Shown piece by piece: positions 45,233 to 53,434 of a stretch of 64,000 bases of DNA (the stretch's first letter is position 1; each line of letters begins with the position of its first letter). The notes beneath the pieces were generated by a model that was given only the letters and a program-made list of their open reading frames with translations, was not told the DNA's origin and searched no databases. Where the stretch lies: assembly GCF_900113025.1 (NCBI RefSeq), contig NZ_FONT01000007.1, forward strand, positions 26,114 through 90,113, written 5' to 3'. The position numbers were made by a program, and so were the translations under genes. The stretch comes from Alteribacillus iranensis. GTDB lineage: Bacteria > Bacillota > Bacilli > Bacillales > Marinococcaceae.

Positions 45233-45288
45233 AAAAAACCTCCACGTATCTCCCCAATTGAAATGGGGAGATACGTGGAGGTTTTCCT
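45233..45288. terminator. Very strong bidirectional terminator
   Basis: An almost perfect 21-pair hairpin (AACCTCCACGTATCTCCCC with its complement) with loop AATTGAAAT and A/T runs at both ends, between convergent genes. Confidence 0.9.
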
Positions 45289-45316
45289 TGTAGTCATCTA
45301 TCTCTTAGTCAGAAGA

Positions 45317-46807
45317 CTAGGAGGATTTAGCATGGACGTTTTTCTCATTGAGCAGCTTCCTTAAGGACTCTTTATCTTTTTGAGATACTAAAATATAAAG
45401 GAAATCACCAGATTTTATTTCGGTTTCTCCATGCGGGCTGATGAGTCTGTCTTCTCGCACTATGGCGCTGATGGTTGCACGGGTAGGAAAAGGAATCTCG
45501 TGTAATTTTCTCCCCACGACTGCTGTATCTTCGTTCGTTTTAAACTGCACCATCTCTGCATTCGCTTTTCCAATAGAGATAAGCTCAATAGAATGATGAG
45601 GAGTATCTTTTTTAGGACCTACTAAATGAAGTTTCTTTGCCACATATGAAATTGAAGATCCTTGGATTAAAGCTGATGTTAAAACAACAAAGAAGACGAC
45701 ATTGAAAAATAGAACACCGTTTTCAATTCCAGCAACGATTGGAAAGGTTGCCAAAACAATAGGAACAGCCCCTCTTAAACCTGCCCAAGATAAGAACAGC
45801 CTTTCTTTCTGAGAATATTTCATGCCAAGCGTAGATAAGAAAATGGCAACAGGACGAGCAACGAACATTAACACTAGCGATATAAGGATACCGCTCAACA
45901 TTACTTCGGTGGTGAATAGTTGTTCAGGGAAAACAAGTAATCCGAGAATGATGAACATTAATATCTGAGCCATCCAGGCAAACCCTTCATTAAACTGAAA
46001 GATAGAATACCGATACGTTAATTCTGAATTACCAATCACTAATGCAGCGACGTAAACTGCCAAAAACCCGCTCCCGCCTATAAATGCAGTTATACTGTAC
46101 GTTAATAATGCAAAAGCAACAGAAAAAATAGGATAAAGACCACTTGATTCAAGATTAATTCGATTGATCGAGGCAGAAGCAATCTTACCTAACAAAAGAC
46201 CTAACACCAACCCCGCTCCCATTTGCCAGAAAAAGTTCGGAACAAGCACCCATATACTAGTATTTTCATTGATAATAAGTTGAATGAACGAAAGGGTTAA
46301 AAAGACTGCCATTGGGTCGTTGGTTCCCGACTCTGCTTCTAATGTTGCTCCCATTTTTGCCTTAATGTTTCTCTCTTTCAATGCAGCAAAGACAGCAGCT
46401 GCATCCGTGGATCCTACAATGGCACCGAATAAGAAAGCTTCGTACCAAGTGACATCAAAAACGAGCATGGCAGCCAATGCGACGACGGAGGACGTGATCA
46501 CTACTCCAAGTGTTGCTAAGGACAGGGATGGAAGGGCTACGGAACGTACGGTGGAAAATTTTGTCTGCAGTCCCCCTTCGAACAATATAATAACGAGAGC
46601 AAGTATACCAATCAGTTGGGCAATCTCTGCATTATCAAAATAAACGAGTCCGAGACCATCGCTTCCAATCATCATGCCGACTAATATAAACAGAACAAGA
46701 GCTGGAAAACCAAGTTTGTGGGAAAACTTAACTACAATGACACCGACAATTAACAAAAGTGCGGCTAATAAAACAAATGCATCATTTCCAAATGCTTCTA
46801 AAAACAT
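45317..46807 (-). CDS. K+/H+ antiporter (CvrA/NhaP2 type) with RCK-C domain
   Basis: A 496-residue CPA1-type antiporter with 12-13 helices. EGGLQTKFSTV, GAIVGSTDAAAVFAAL and LEAESGTNDPMAVFLTLSF carry the ion-binding Thr/Asp and ND residues; SWAGLRGAVPIVLATFPIVAG is the family signature. The C-terminal ~85 residues form a TrkA-C (RCK) domain (VGRKLHEIPFPTRATISAIV) that binds regulators. It exports K+ or Na+ in exchange for protons and fits a salt or alkali lifestyle. Start ATG 46807; the integrase gene lies 13 bases upstream on the same strand. Confidence 0.88.
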   Translation of the reverse strand: MFLEAFGNDAFVLLAALLLIVGVIVVKFSHKLGFPALVLFILVGMMIGSDGLGLVYFDNAEIAQLIGILALVIILFEGGLQTKFSTVRSVALPSLSLATLGVVITSSVVALAAMLVFDVTWYEAFLFGAIVGSTDAAAVFAALKERNIKAKMGATLEAESGTNDPMAVFLTLSFIQLIINENTSIWVLVPNFFWQMGAGLVLGLLLGKIASASINRINLESSGLYPIFSVAFALLTYSITAFIGGSGFLAVYVAALVIGNSELTYRYSIFQFNEGFAWMAQILMFIILGLLVFPEQLFTTEVMLSGILISLVLMFVARPVAIFLSTLGMKYSQKERLFLSWAGLRGAVPIVLATFPIVAGIENGVLFFNVVFFVVLTSALIQGSSISYVAKKLHLVGPKKDTPHHSIELISIGKANAEMVQFKTNEDTAVVGRKLHEIPFPTRATISAIVREDRLISPHGETEIKSGDFLYILVSQKDKESLRKLLNEKNVHAKSS

Positions 46808-46820
46808 ATTTCGCCTCCAG

Positions 46821-47363
46821 TCATAAATTCACATCTATTTTCTGAGGTTCCGTTTTCTCAATTCCAATGTATTGAAGGGTTTCTGCCTGAGTCGTTTGAT
46901 TGAAGCGCTTTTGAATGAGTGATATGGCTATCCCTTTGGTAAACGCATGATATCCAAAAGTTTTTCTTAATGTATGAGTACCCACTTTTCCGTCAATTCC
47001 AACAGCTTTGGCCGCGTCATTTACAATCCGGTACGCTTGCTGTCTTGTAATGGGTTTTTTCGTTCGAGGGGAGGAAAATAAGCAATCATGTTGGGAAGGC
47101 TGAACACAATGAAAGTGATATTTAAGAGCACGTTTGACTTGCTCATTTAAAAACACCGATTGATCATGTAAGGTGATAAAATGCCTTATCTCACCTGTAT
47201 CATCTCTGACGTCTTCCACTTTCAGTCTTAACAATTCACTAATACGTAACCCCGTATTTATTCCTATCACAAACAATAAATAATCCCTGGAAGATTTCTT
47301 TTTCAGGTGAGTTTTCATGAGGCGAATTTTGTGAAGCTGCTTGATAGGAGCAACGTATTCCAT
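46821..47363 (-). CDS. Short tyrosine recombinase (catalytic domain only)
   Basis: A 180-residue integrase-like protein made of the catalytic domain alone. TGLRISELLRL has the first Arg, THTLRKTFGYH the HxxR pair and ETLQYIGI the nucleophilic Tyr. The histidine that normally lies before Tyr is Asn in QKRFNQTTQAETLQY. The N-terminal core-binding domain is missing, as in YoeC of B. subtilis, so this is a known short class rather than a truncation. GGAGG precedes the ATG. Target and partner sites are unknown. Confidence 0.8.
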   Translation of the reverse strand: MEYVAPIKQLHKIRLMKTHLKKKSSRDYLLFVIGINTGLRISELLRLKVEDVRDDTGEIRHFITLHDQSVFLNEQVKRALKYHFHCVQPSQHDCLFSSPRTKKPITRQQAYRIVNDAAKAVGIDGKVGTHTLRKTFGYHAFTKGIAISLIQKRFNQTTQAETLQYIGIEKTEPQKIDVNL

Positions 47364-47624
47364 AACAGAAACCTCCGAGTCACTTTACTTAATACTATTA
47401 TATCACTTCGTTATGTAACATGGAATAAAAAATTTCTACCGGTATACGTCAAGTTTTTCAGATATAGAAAAGGCTTCTTGACATTTTTGGCTGTAGAATA
47501 AATTCAAGAATTTACTTTCTACTGGGATTATATTTAAGCTTTTCTAGGCATTTGAATGTTCTTTTCAAGCCTTACACTCTTTCTCTTCTTTCTGTCAATT
47601 AAAAATCATTATACTGTTAAAAAA

Positions 47625-47667
47625 AGTAAAAAAGCCTAATCCCTCTTCTGGAAGAGAAATTAGGCTT
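47625..47667 (-). terminator. Terminator of the hydroxyacid dehydrogenase gene
   Basis: AAGCCTAAT with CTCTTC pairs with GAAGAG and ATTAGGCTT; on the minus strand it ends in TTTTTTAC. The rest of the 315-base gap up to 47364 is AT-rich and holds no recognised gene. Confidence 0.8.
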
Positions 47668-47679
47668 GTACCATGTCCT

Positions 47680-48633
47680 TTAAAGTCCATTCACAATGTT
47701 ATGCGGTCGTTTTCCTTGCGCGATCATTAATGCAGTCCGAGCCGCTTTCTGCCGAAGTTCTAAAAAAGACTGTTCGGAATAAAAAGCAGTATGTGGATTA
47801 ATTAGTAATCTTCCATCCAACCACTCTTCTCTGTTTCCCCAGGCTTTTATAAGTTTGTCATCTTTCGGCGGCTCATCCGGCATGACATCAAGTGCTGCGT
47901 TCGCAAGGTGTCCAGAATGAAGGGCATCATAAATGACATCCGTATGCTTTAGAATTTTACCCCTCCCTGTGTTAACAAGGGACGCCCCTTCTTTCATTTT
48001 ACTAATAAATTCTTCATCGACCATTCCTGTAGTTTCTTCTGTTAATGGCGAATGAATAGACACAATATCACTCATCGCTAACAACTCATCGAGAGACTCC
48101 ACCCGCGAAGAACTTAGTAATTTTTCATGGCCCCGTTCTTTGTATGGGTCAAAAAATACCGTTTGAAAATTCATGGCGTTCGCTTTTAAAATAGTACTTC
48201 CTCCAATGCGTCCAGCTCCCACAAAGCCAACGACAGTGGATGAATTCCGCTTGATTGCCGGATTGACATTCGCTTGCCATGTGTCTCGGTAAGAACGGGC
48301 ACGGTAATCATAGCGTGTTACCCCTCGAGCAATGTTCATGATCATCGTGATAGCCGTATCACTTACTTCATCTGTTCCGTAATCGGGGTTGTTGCAAACG
48401 TAAATGCCTTTTTCTTTCGCATACTGCAAATCAAAGTTTTCATAACCTACTCCGAAGCGGACCATTCCGCGCAAGCGTGGATAGCGGTCGATAACATCAG
48501 GAGTGATTTGATTCCTCCACACGAGCAGGACTTCGATATCGTCGTGAGAAGTTTCTGAATAGTGTTCTCCCAATATTTTTTTCTCAATTGACAGATCCTC
48601 TCTAACGTGATCGGTTATGTATACGTTATTCAT
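47680..48633 (-). CDS. D-2-hydroxyacid dehydrogenase (CtBP-like)
   Basis: A 317-residue NAD-dependent dehydrogenase. VVGFVGAGRIGGSTILKAN is the NAD loop, followed by the acid FFDPYKE. The catalytic Arg is in NTGRGKIL, the Glu in DVMPDEPP and the His in NPHTAFYSE. GMVRFGVGYENFDL and NPDYGTDEVSDTAI match the C-terminal-binding-protein/phosphoglycerate dehydrogenase branch. Substrate is unknown. Single-gene unit with its own terminator. Confidence 0.88.
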   Translation of the reverse strand: MNNVYITDHVREDLSIEKKILGEHYSETSHDDIEVLLVWRNQITPDVIDRYPRLRGMVRFGVGYENFDLQYAKEKGIYVCNNPDYGTDEVSDTAITMIMNIARGVTRYDYRARSYRDTWQANVNPAIKRNSSTVVGFVGAGRIGGSTILKANAMNFQTVFFDPYKERGHEKLLSSSRVESLDELLAMSDIVSIHSPLTEETTGMVDEEFISKMKEGASLVNTGRGKILKHTDVIYDALHSGHLANAALDVMPDEPPKDDKLIKAWGNREEWLDGRLLINPHTAFYSEQSFLELRQKAARTALMIAQGKRPHNIVNGL

Positions 48634-48725
48634 TCTAAGCCTCTCCCCCTATTTACTTCTTTCTTCTCCTTTCATGTTACCTCTTTTTGACTGAAACGAC
48701 TATAGAAGATAAGGGGATCCTCTGA

Positions 48726-48812
48726 TCAGCTCAAATAAATATATACAAAGCTGCCGATAATCGTCATGAGAACAAGCATATAAACAACCATGGCTTTACT
48801 TCCTGAAAACAT
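48726..48812 (-). CDS. 28-residue single-helix membrane protein
   Basis: Encodes MFSGSKAMVVYMLVLMTIIG and SFVYIYLS, a single membrane helix. AGGGGGGACGTTA before the ATG at 48812 is a good ribosome site; the longer frame to 48911 has none and is discarded. Small one-helix proteins like this often assist membrane complexes, but no partner is evident. Confidence 0.45.
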   Translation of the reverse strand: MFSGSKAMVVYMLVLMTIIGSFVYIYLS

Positions 48813-49049
48813 TAACGTCCCCCCTGCCTCCTCATATGACTTTTTCCTTATCTCTCTGTACTCTCTTTCACACCGAACTATTTTATGGAACAATTGTAAA
48901 TTTGTAAACATATCTCATGAAATTTTTCACAAAAAAATACTGCGGGAGAGAAGGGATGACTAAAAATGAGAAGGTTTCTCTCCCTGAATTAATAATAAGA
49001 TGAAAGTCGAGGCACAAAAACGGAAAAAGTACTTTTCGTACGAAATCTA

Positions 49050-49658
49050 TTAAATGCGGCCTATATTATCTGGATTTCTTTCTATCCCTGGATCTCCAGG
49101 CATCCAATTTGCCGGAACTCCTTCCCCGGTGTTACGTCCGTATTGGATGCCTTGCAGTATTCTTAATATCTCATGAGCGTTACGACCCACTTCAAGAGGG
49201 TATACTAATTTCGTTGTGATCCTCCCGTCTGGATCAATGATAAATGTGCCCCGAAAGGCAGCTCCTGTACGAGGATTCATTATTCGGTATTGCCGGCTGA
49301 TCGCTTGCGTTCGGTCACTTACTAATGGATAAGACACTTGTGATGCACTCGGGGACACTTGAGTAAATATTTTATGAGAATATACACTGTCCGTACTGAT
49401 CGCTAATATGTGAGCTTGTAACGATTGAAACTCAGAGTGAAGGGCAGCGACCGCTGCCAATTCAGTTGGTCAGACAAAGGTGAAGTCACTAGCGTAAAAT
49501 AATAAAACCACCCATTTTCCTCTATAATCCTCTAAACGCACCGTTTTCAATGAGTCATCCACCGGATCATAGGCTTCTGCGGTAAACAAGGGCGCTCGTT
49601 CTGTTGGGAGGGCACAAAAAGGAAGCTCCTCATGATGATTGCCATCTGTATTTATCAA
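49050..49658 (-). CDS. Selenocysteine-containing peroxiredoxin (AhpC/TSA), TGA read through
   Basis: Reads as one 202-residue peroxiredoxin if the TGA at 49472-49470 is selenocysteine. The frame before it ends FYASDFTFV and continues [10 protein letters not shown], matching the family motif DFTFVCPTEL with TGA exactly at the peroxidatic cysteine (residue 63). The rest is intact to the C-terminus ([31 protein letters not shown]). A perfect hairpin 11 bases after the TGA fits a bacterial SECIS. The resolving cysteine of typical 2-Cys enzymes (VCPANW) is Val here, so it would use another thiol. The TTG at 49658 follows GGAGGTGA. A nonsense mutation is the alternative, but there are no other lesions. 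Confidence 0.8.
49443..49472 (-). promoter_or_regulatory. TGA codon with candidate SECIS hairpin
   Basis: In the mRNA, UGA is followed by 11 bases, then GGCAGC-GGUC-GCUGCC, a perfect six-pair stem with a G-rich loop. The loop starts 17 bases after UGA, within the 16-37 range known for bacterial SECIS elements, and starts with G as SelB requires. Confidence 0.7.
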
Positions 49659-49820
49659 TATTCTTTCACCTCCATCGCTTATATATATATGAATGTCTTC
49701 ATGTCATCTATGAGTCCTATCCTTATCTTGATACTCGTTCAGCTTCCTGAATAAGGAAAAATGGAACTGGCAATAATGAAACAAGAAATGGATTGGAAAA
49801 TGACGGAAGGAGGATAAACA

Positions 49821-51704
49821 GTGACCACACAGACTAGTGAATCCATGAATCATAAAAGCGTCGTTTGGGACTGGCTTACAACCGTGGATCACAAAAAAAT
49901 TGCTGTTTTATACTTAGTGGCAGGAACTTTATTTTTTGTTCAGGGGGGGCTTGCTGCCCTGTTCATACGGATTCAACTTATGGTTCCTGAGAATTCTTTC
50001 ATCAGTGGACAAGTGTACAATGAATTATTAACCATGCATGGAACGATCATGCTATTTTTGGCAGCCACTCCTTTACTGTTTGCGTTCATGAATTACGTCA
50101 TACCGCTACAGATCGGAGCGCGTGACGTAGCGTTTCCTTTTTTGAATGCACTCGGTTTCTGGTTGTTCTTTTTTGGAGGGCTATTGCTGACTTTAAGCTG
50201 GTTTTTTGGAGGGGCTCCTGATGCAGGTTGGACCGCTTATGTGCCCTTGTCAGGAAGAGAGTATGCCCACACTGGCTTAGATTTTTATGTACTTGGTTTG
50301 CAAGTAAGTGGGTTGGGGACGCTCATCTCTGGAATTAACTTTATTGTCACCGTCATTAACATGAGAGCACCAGGAATGACTTTGCTACGTATGCCTTTGT
50401 TTTGCTGGACATCGTTTATCTCAGCTATTCTCATTGTATTTGCTTTTACTCCTCTCGCAGCTGGTTTGATGTTACTTATGTTGGACCGTTTATTTACAGG
50501 GCAATTTTTCACGGTCGACATGGGAGGAAATGTACACATTTGGCAGCATATTTTTTGGATATTCGGTCACCCTGAAGTGTATTTGCTTGTTCTCCCTGCA
50601 TTTGGAATCATTTCAGAAGTGATTTCAGCCTTTTCTAGAAAACGGCTCTTCGGCTATACAGCCATGGTGATGGCTACCATTATCATTGCTTTTTTATCTT
50701 TCATGGTGTGGTTGCATCACATGTTCACCGCTGGAATCGGGCCGATTTCAAACTCTGTTTTTGCCCTCTCTACTATGGCGATTGCTGTTCCGACGGGAAT
50801 CAAAATTTTTAATTGGCTGTTTACGATGTGGGGTGGAAAAGTAATATTCAATACAGCGATGCTCTGTGCTTCTTCGTTTGTTCCCACTTTTGTTCTTGGT
50901 GGAATTACTGGGGTGATGGTGGCCATGGCTCCTGTAGACTATTTATATCACGATACGTACTTTGTAGTGGCTCATTTTCATTATATTTTGATCGGCGGGA
51001 TTCTTTTAGGGATCATTGCCGGCTTATACTATTGGTACCCACGGATGTTTGGTCATATGTTGAATGAAACACTTGGGAAAATTATGTTTTGGACGTATTA
51101 TATTGGTTTCCATTTAACGTTTTTCGTGCAGCACATTCTCGGTTTAATTGGAATGCCTCGTCGTATTTACACATATTTGGACGGGCAAGGTTTGAACACT
51201 TACAACCTCGTATCTTCGGTAGGAACATTTTTAATGACATTTGGTATCCTTGTGTTAATTATTAATGTGATTTACTCCGCAGTAAAAGGAGAAAGAGTGA
51301 CTTCTGGGGACCCATGGGACGCACGGACATTAGAATGGTCTATCCCTTCCCCCGTGCCTGAATACAACTTCGCTCAAGTCGTTAACGTCCGATCTCTAGA
51401 TCCGTTCTTTTATGAAAAAGTTCATGGGGACGGTAAAATGAAACCTGCTGAGCCTATTGGTGATATCCATATGCCTAATCCTTCTATTCTTCCGCTGCTT
51501 ATCTCGTTAGGATTATTCATATGGGCCGCAGGAATGATTATGATTGACATGGATTCCGTGATGATTCATCCGCTTATTGTCATTTTTGCCGGTGCTCTTC
51601 TCACTTTCGGCTCCATGGCATTCCGCTCGGTTCGTGAGGATCACGGCTGGCATGTCCCAGCAAAAACAGTGAAAGAAAACGAAAAACATAGCCGACCTTT
51701 ATAA
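49821..51704 (+). CDS. ctaD: Cytochrome c oxidase subunit I (orphan)
   Basis: A 627-residue haem-copper oxidase subunit with 12 core helices plus extra C-terminal helices. Haem a ligands are in LTMHGTIMLF and HFHYILIG; the CuB site has IFGHPEVYLLVLP with the cross-linked Tyr and the HH pair in VWLHHMFTAG. YLYHDTYFVVAHFHY carries the haem a3/a ligands. This is an A-type (CtaD/QoxB-like) subunit. Subunits II, III and IV and the assembly factors are absent from both sides, so the partner genes must lie elsewhere. The GTG follows GGAAGGAGG. It is divergent from the selenoprotein gene. Confidence 0.9.
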   Translation: MTTQTSESMNHKSVVWDWLTTVDHKKIAVLYLVAGTLFFVQGGLAALFIRIQLMVPENSFISGQVYNELLTMHGTIMLFLAATPLLFAFMNYVIPLQIGARDVAFPFLNALGFWLFFFGGLLLTLSWFFGGAPDAGWTAYVPLSGREYAHTGLDFYVLGLQVSGLGTLISGINFIVTVINMRAPGMTLLRMPLFCWTSFISAILIVFAFTPLAAGLMLLMLDRLFTGQFFTVDMGGNVHIWQHIFWIFGHPEVYLLVLPAFGIISEVISAFSRKRLFGYTAMVMATIIIAFLSFMVWLHHMFTAGIGPISNSVFALSTMAIAVPTGIKIFNWLFTMWGGKVIFNTAMLCASSFVPTFVLGGITGVMVAMAPVDYLYHDTYFVVAHFHYILIGGILLGIIAGLYYWYPRMFGHMLNETLGKIMFWTYYIGFHLTFFVQHILGLIGMPRRIYTYLDGQGLNTYNLVSSVGTFLMTFGILVLIINVIYSAVKGERVTSGDPWDARTLEWSIPSPVPEYNFAQVVNVRSLDPFFYEKVHGDGKMKPAEPIGDIHMPNPSILPLLISLGLFIWAAGMIMIDMDSVMIHPLIVIFAGALLTFGSMAFRSVREDHGWHVPAKTVKENEKHSRPL

Positions 51705-51710
51705 GCATAA

Positions 51711-51752
51711 AAATGCACCGTACAGGTTGTATCCTTGGACCTGTACGGTGCT
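51711..51752. terminator. Terminator between ctaD and the sulfur cluster
   Basis: GCACCGTACAGGT pairs perfectly with ACCTGTACGGTGC. The minus-strand side is followed by ATTTTTATG, so it mainly ends the leftward sulfur operon. Confidence 0.75.
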
Positions 51753-51794
51753 GTCCACTTATACACCACAGGGTATAAAATGATATAAAAATTT

Positions 51795-52148
51795 TTATCT
51801 CCAAGCAGTCATACCGTCTTTTACATTTGTTATCTTCTGAAACCCTTTCTTTTTCAATAACTTGGCAGCTTTTTTGCTTCTCATCCCACTTTGACATATA
51901 ACCATCACTTCATTATCAGGGTTCAGTTCTTCCGTCCGATGATAGAGCTCTGATAATGGAATATTACTAAAATAATTACTGTGATAAGCTTGATATTCAC
52001 CCGGTGTCCGGACATCAATGCCCTGAATAGTTGATTGTTTTAAACGTTTCTTTGCTTCTTCCGTATCTATATTCATGACACCTTTGACTGGCAGGAAACG
52101 ATTTAAAATAAACCAAATAAAGAAAAGAATGAATAGCCATTCCAACAA
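51795..52148 (-). CDS. Membrane-anchored rhodanese
   Basis: A 117-residue protein: one N-terminal membrane helix (LEWLFILFFIWFILNRF) and a rhodanese domain with active-site VICQSGMRS (Cys85). It moves sulfane sulfur between thiols at the inner face of the membrane. It is the last gene of the sulfur cluster, 38 bases after the TSUP exporter gene, which suggests coupling of persulfide handling with sulfite or thiosulfate export. The TTG at 52148 follows GAGAGGAG by seven bases. Confidence 0.85.
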   Translation of the reverse strand: MLEWLFILFFIWFILNRFLPVKGVMNIDTEEAKKRLKQSTIQGIDVRTPGEYQAYHSNYFSNIPLSELYHRTEELNPDNEVMVICQSGMRSKKAAKLLKKKGFQKITNVKDGMTAWR

Positions 52149-52186
52149 TGTTTTGCTCCTCTCCCGATTCCTTTTTCCATCGTCGT

Positions 52187-52972
52187 TTAATTAAAAACAT
52201 CTAACCAAATGTTAATAGCAGTCGCTAAAATTAATACAGCCAACAAGCCTTGTAGAATTTTCGTATTCACCTTTTGTCCTGCTTTTGCTCCTAACGGGGA
52301 GGCAAGCAAGCTGGCAACAATCATCACAACGGCTGGGATAAATAATACTTGTCCCGTCAGCACTTTTCCTGTTGTTGCTCCGATCGATGAAATAAATGTG
52401 ATCGCAAGGGAAGAGGCAATCGTCATTCTTGTCGGTATCTTCAATACAACAAGCATAATTGGAACTAAGATAAATGCGCCCGCTGCTCCGACAATGCCGG
52501 CTCCGATTCCTACGATAAATGCTAAAATGGCCGCAAGCCATTTGTTAAATGTTACTTCCTCTAAAGGGATATCGTCGATTCCTTTTTTAGGAACAAACAT
52601 CATCACTGCGGCAATAGTTGCTAAGCCGCCATATACAACATTAATTCCACCTTCTGACATAAACTCAGATCCGTAGCCACCGATGAAACTCCCAAGAAGA
52701 ATAGCGACCCCCATGTAAAGGATGAGTGTTTTATTTAAATAGCCGCCTTTCCGATATGCCCATACCCCGCCTATTGTCGCAAACAGGACTTGAATGGCAC
52801 TGATACCAGATACTTCGTGGGCTGTAAAAGTTGCCAAACCGAGTAACGGTGGAATGTATAGCAGCATAGGGTATTTGATGATAGAACCACCGATGCCGAC
52901 CATGCCAGAGATGAAGGAGCCAATGAAACCAATAAGAAAAAGGACAATGAGAAATAATATGCTATATTCCAT
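52187..52972 (-). CDS. TSUP/TauE-SafE sulfur-oxyanion exporter (YrkJ-like)
   Basis: A 261-residue membrane protein with about eight helices, in two halves typical of TauE/SafE proteins: [20 protein letters not shown] at the start and [20 protein letters not shown] in the middle. Members move sulfite, thiosulfate or sulfonates. In this cluster it likely exports sulfite or thiosulfate formed by persulfide oxidation. The ATG at 52972 follows GAAGGAGAT. It corresponds to YrkJ of B. subtilis and the TauE of the S. aureus cst operon. Confidence 0.85.
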   Translation of the reverse strand: MEYSILFLIVLFLIGFIGSFISGMVGIGGSIIKYPMLLYIPPLLGLATFTAHEVSGISAIQVLFATIGGVWAYRKGGYLNKTLILYMGVAILLGSFIGGYGSEFMSEGGINVVYGGLATIAAVMMFVPKKGIDDIPLEEVTFNKWLAAILAFIVGIGAGIVGAAGAFILVPIMLVVLKIPTRMTIASSLAITFISSIGATTGKVLTGQVLFIPAVVMIVASLLASPLGAKAGQKVNTKILQGLLAVLILATAINIWLDVFN

Positions 52973-53017
52973 AAGCTTATCTCCTTCATTTATAAATCTT
53001 GTTCTTTTCGTGCAGTA

Positions 53018-53139
53018 CTGTCTAGCTATAAGCACCATCAGTTAGAGGGCGCTTCAAACAGTAATGCGGCGCCAAGCCTCCTCGGCCTGCTTTTTGCTGC
53101 TTGCCGCCGAGGAGCAGGCGCCTTGCACTGTTCTATTTA
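53018..53139. repeat. Bacillaceae intergenic repeat with long inverted arms
   Basis: Begins ACTGTCTAGCT and ends GGCGCCTTGCACTGTTCT, the two edges of a repeat I recall in Bacillus and Geobacillus genomes (TGTCTAGCT...GGCGCTTGCGCTTTTCT). Inside, a ~30-base arm near 53058-53087 (AACAGT..GGCGCC..CCTCCTCGGC) pairs with 53113-53139 to give a long hairpin. It separates tusA from the TSUP gene and may reduce read-through within the cluster. Confidence 0.6.
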
Positions 53140-53144
53140 CGGTA

Positions 53145-53177
53145 TAAAAAGGGCCCATCAGGTGGGCCTCTTTTTTA
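53145..53177. terminator. Terminator after tusA
   Basis: AAAAAGGGCCCA pairs with GTGGGCC across TCAG; T runs on both strands. It divides the sulfur cluster between tusA and the TSUP exporter gene. Confidence 0.75.
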
Positions 53178-53402
53178 CGCTTTTTTAATCCAGAATTTCA
53201 ATACTTCGTCTTCTTCTGTGTCTTTCAGAAGTTCGTGTCCACTTGACTTCGTCCAAGCCGCTAGATCACTTTTCGCACCTTTATCTGTAGCGTGTACTTC
53301 CAACACATCCCCTGAGTTCAATTCATCCATTGCTTTCTTTGTTCTTACGATAGGCATGGGACATGCCAACCCTTTTGCATCTAATACTTTTGTTACATCC
53401 AT
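53175..53402 (-). CDS. TusA-like sulfur carrier (YrkI-like)
   Basis: A 75-residue single-domain TusA protein with the motif LDAKGLACPMPIVRTKKAM (Cys14), which carries a persulfide. The rest, GDVLEVHATDKGAKSDL, is the usual fold. In this setting it likely takes sulfur from the rhodanese and DsrE proteins and passes it to the persulfide dioxygenase-like enzyme. The gene follows the rhodanese-MBL fusion by 32 bases. Confidence 0.88.
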   Translation of the reverse strand: MDVTKVLDAKGLACPMPIVRTKKAMDELNSGDVLEVHATDKGAKSDLAAWTKSSGHELLKDTEEDEVLKFWIKKA

Positions 53403-53434
53403 CCTGATTCCTCCTCAAAAATAATTAAATAATT

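Noticed and set aside
49470..49658. Peroxiredoxin as a simple nonsense pseudogene
   Set aside because: The single TGA replaces precisely the catalytic cysteine, no other lesion exists, and a SECIS-like hairpin follows at the right distance. Selenocysteine is the better explanation, though sel genes cannot be checked here.
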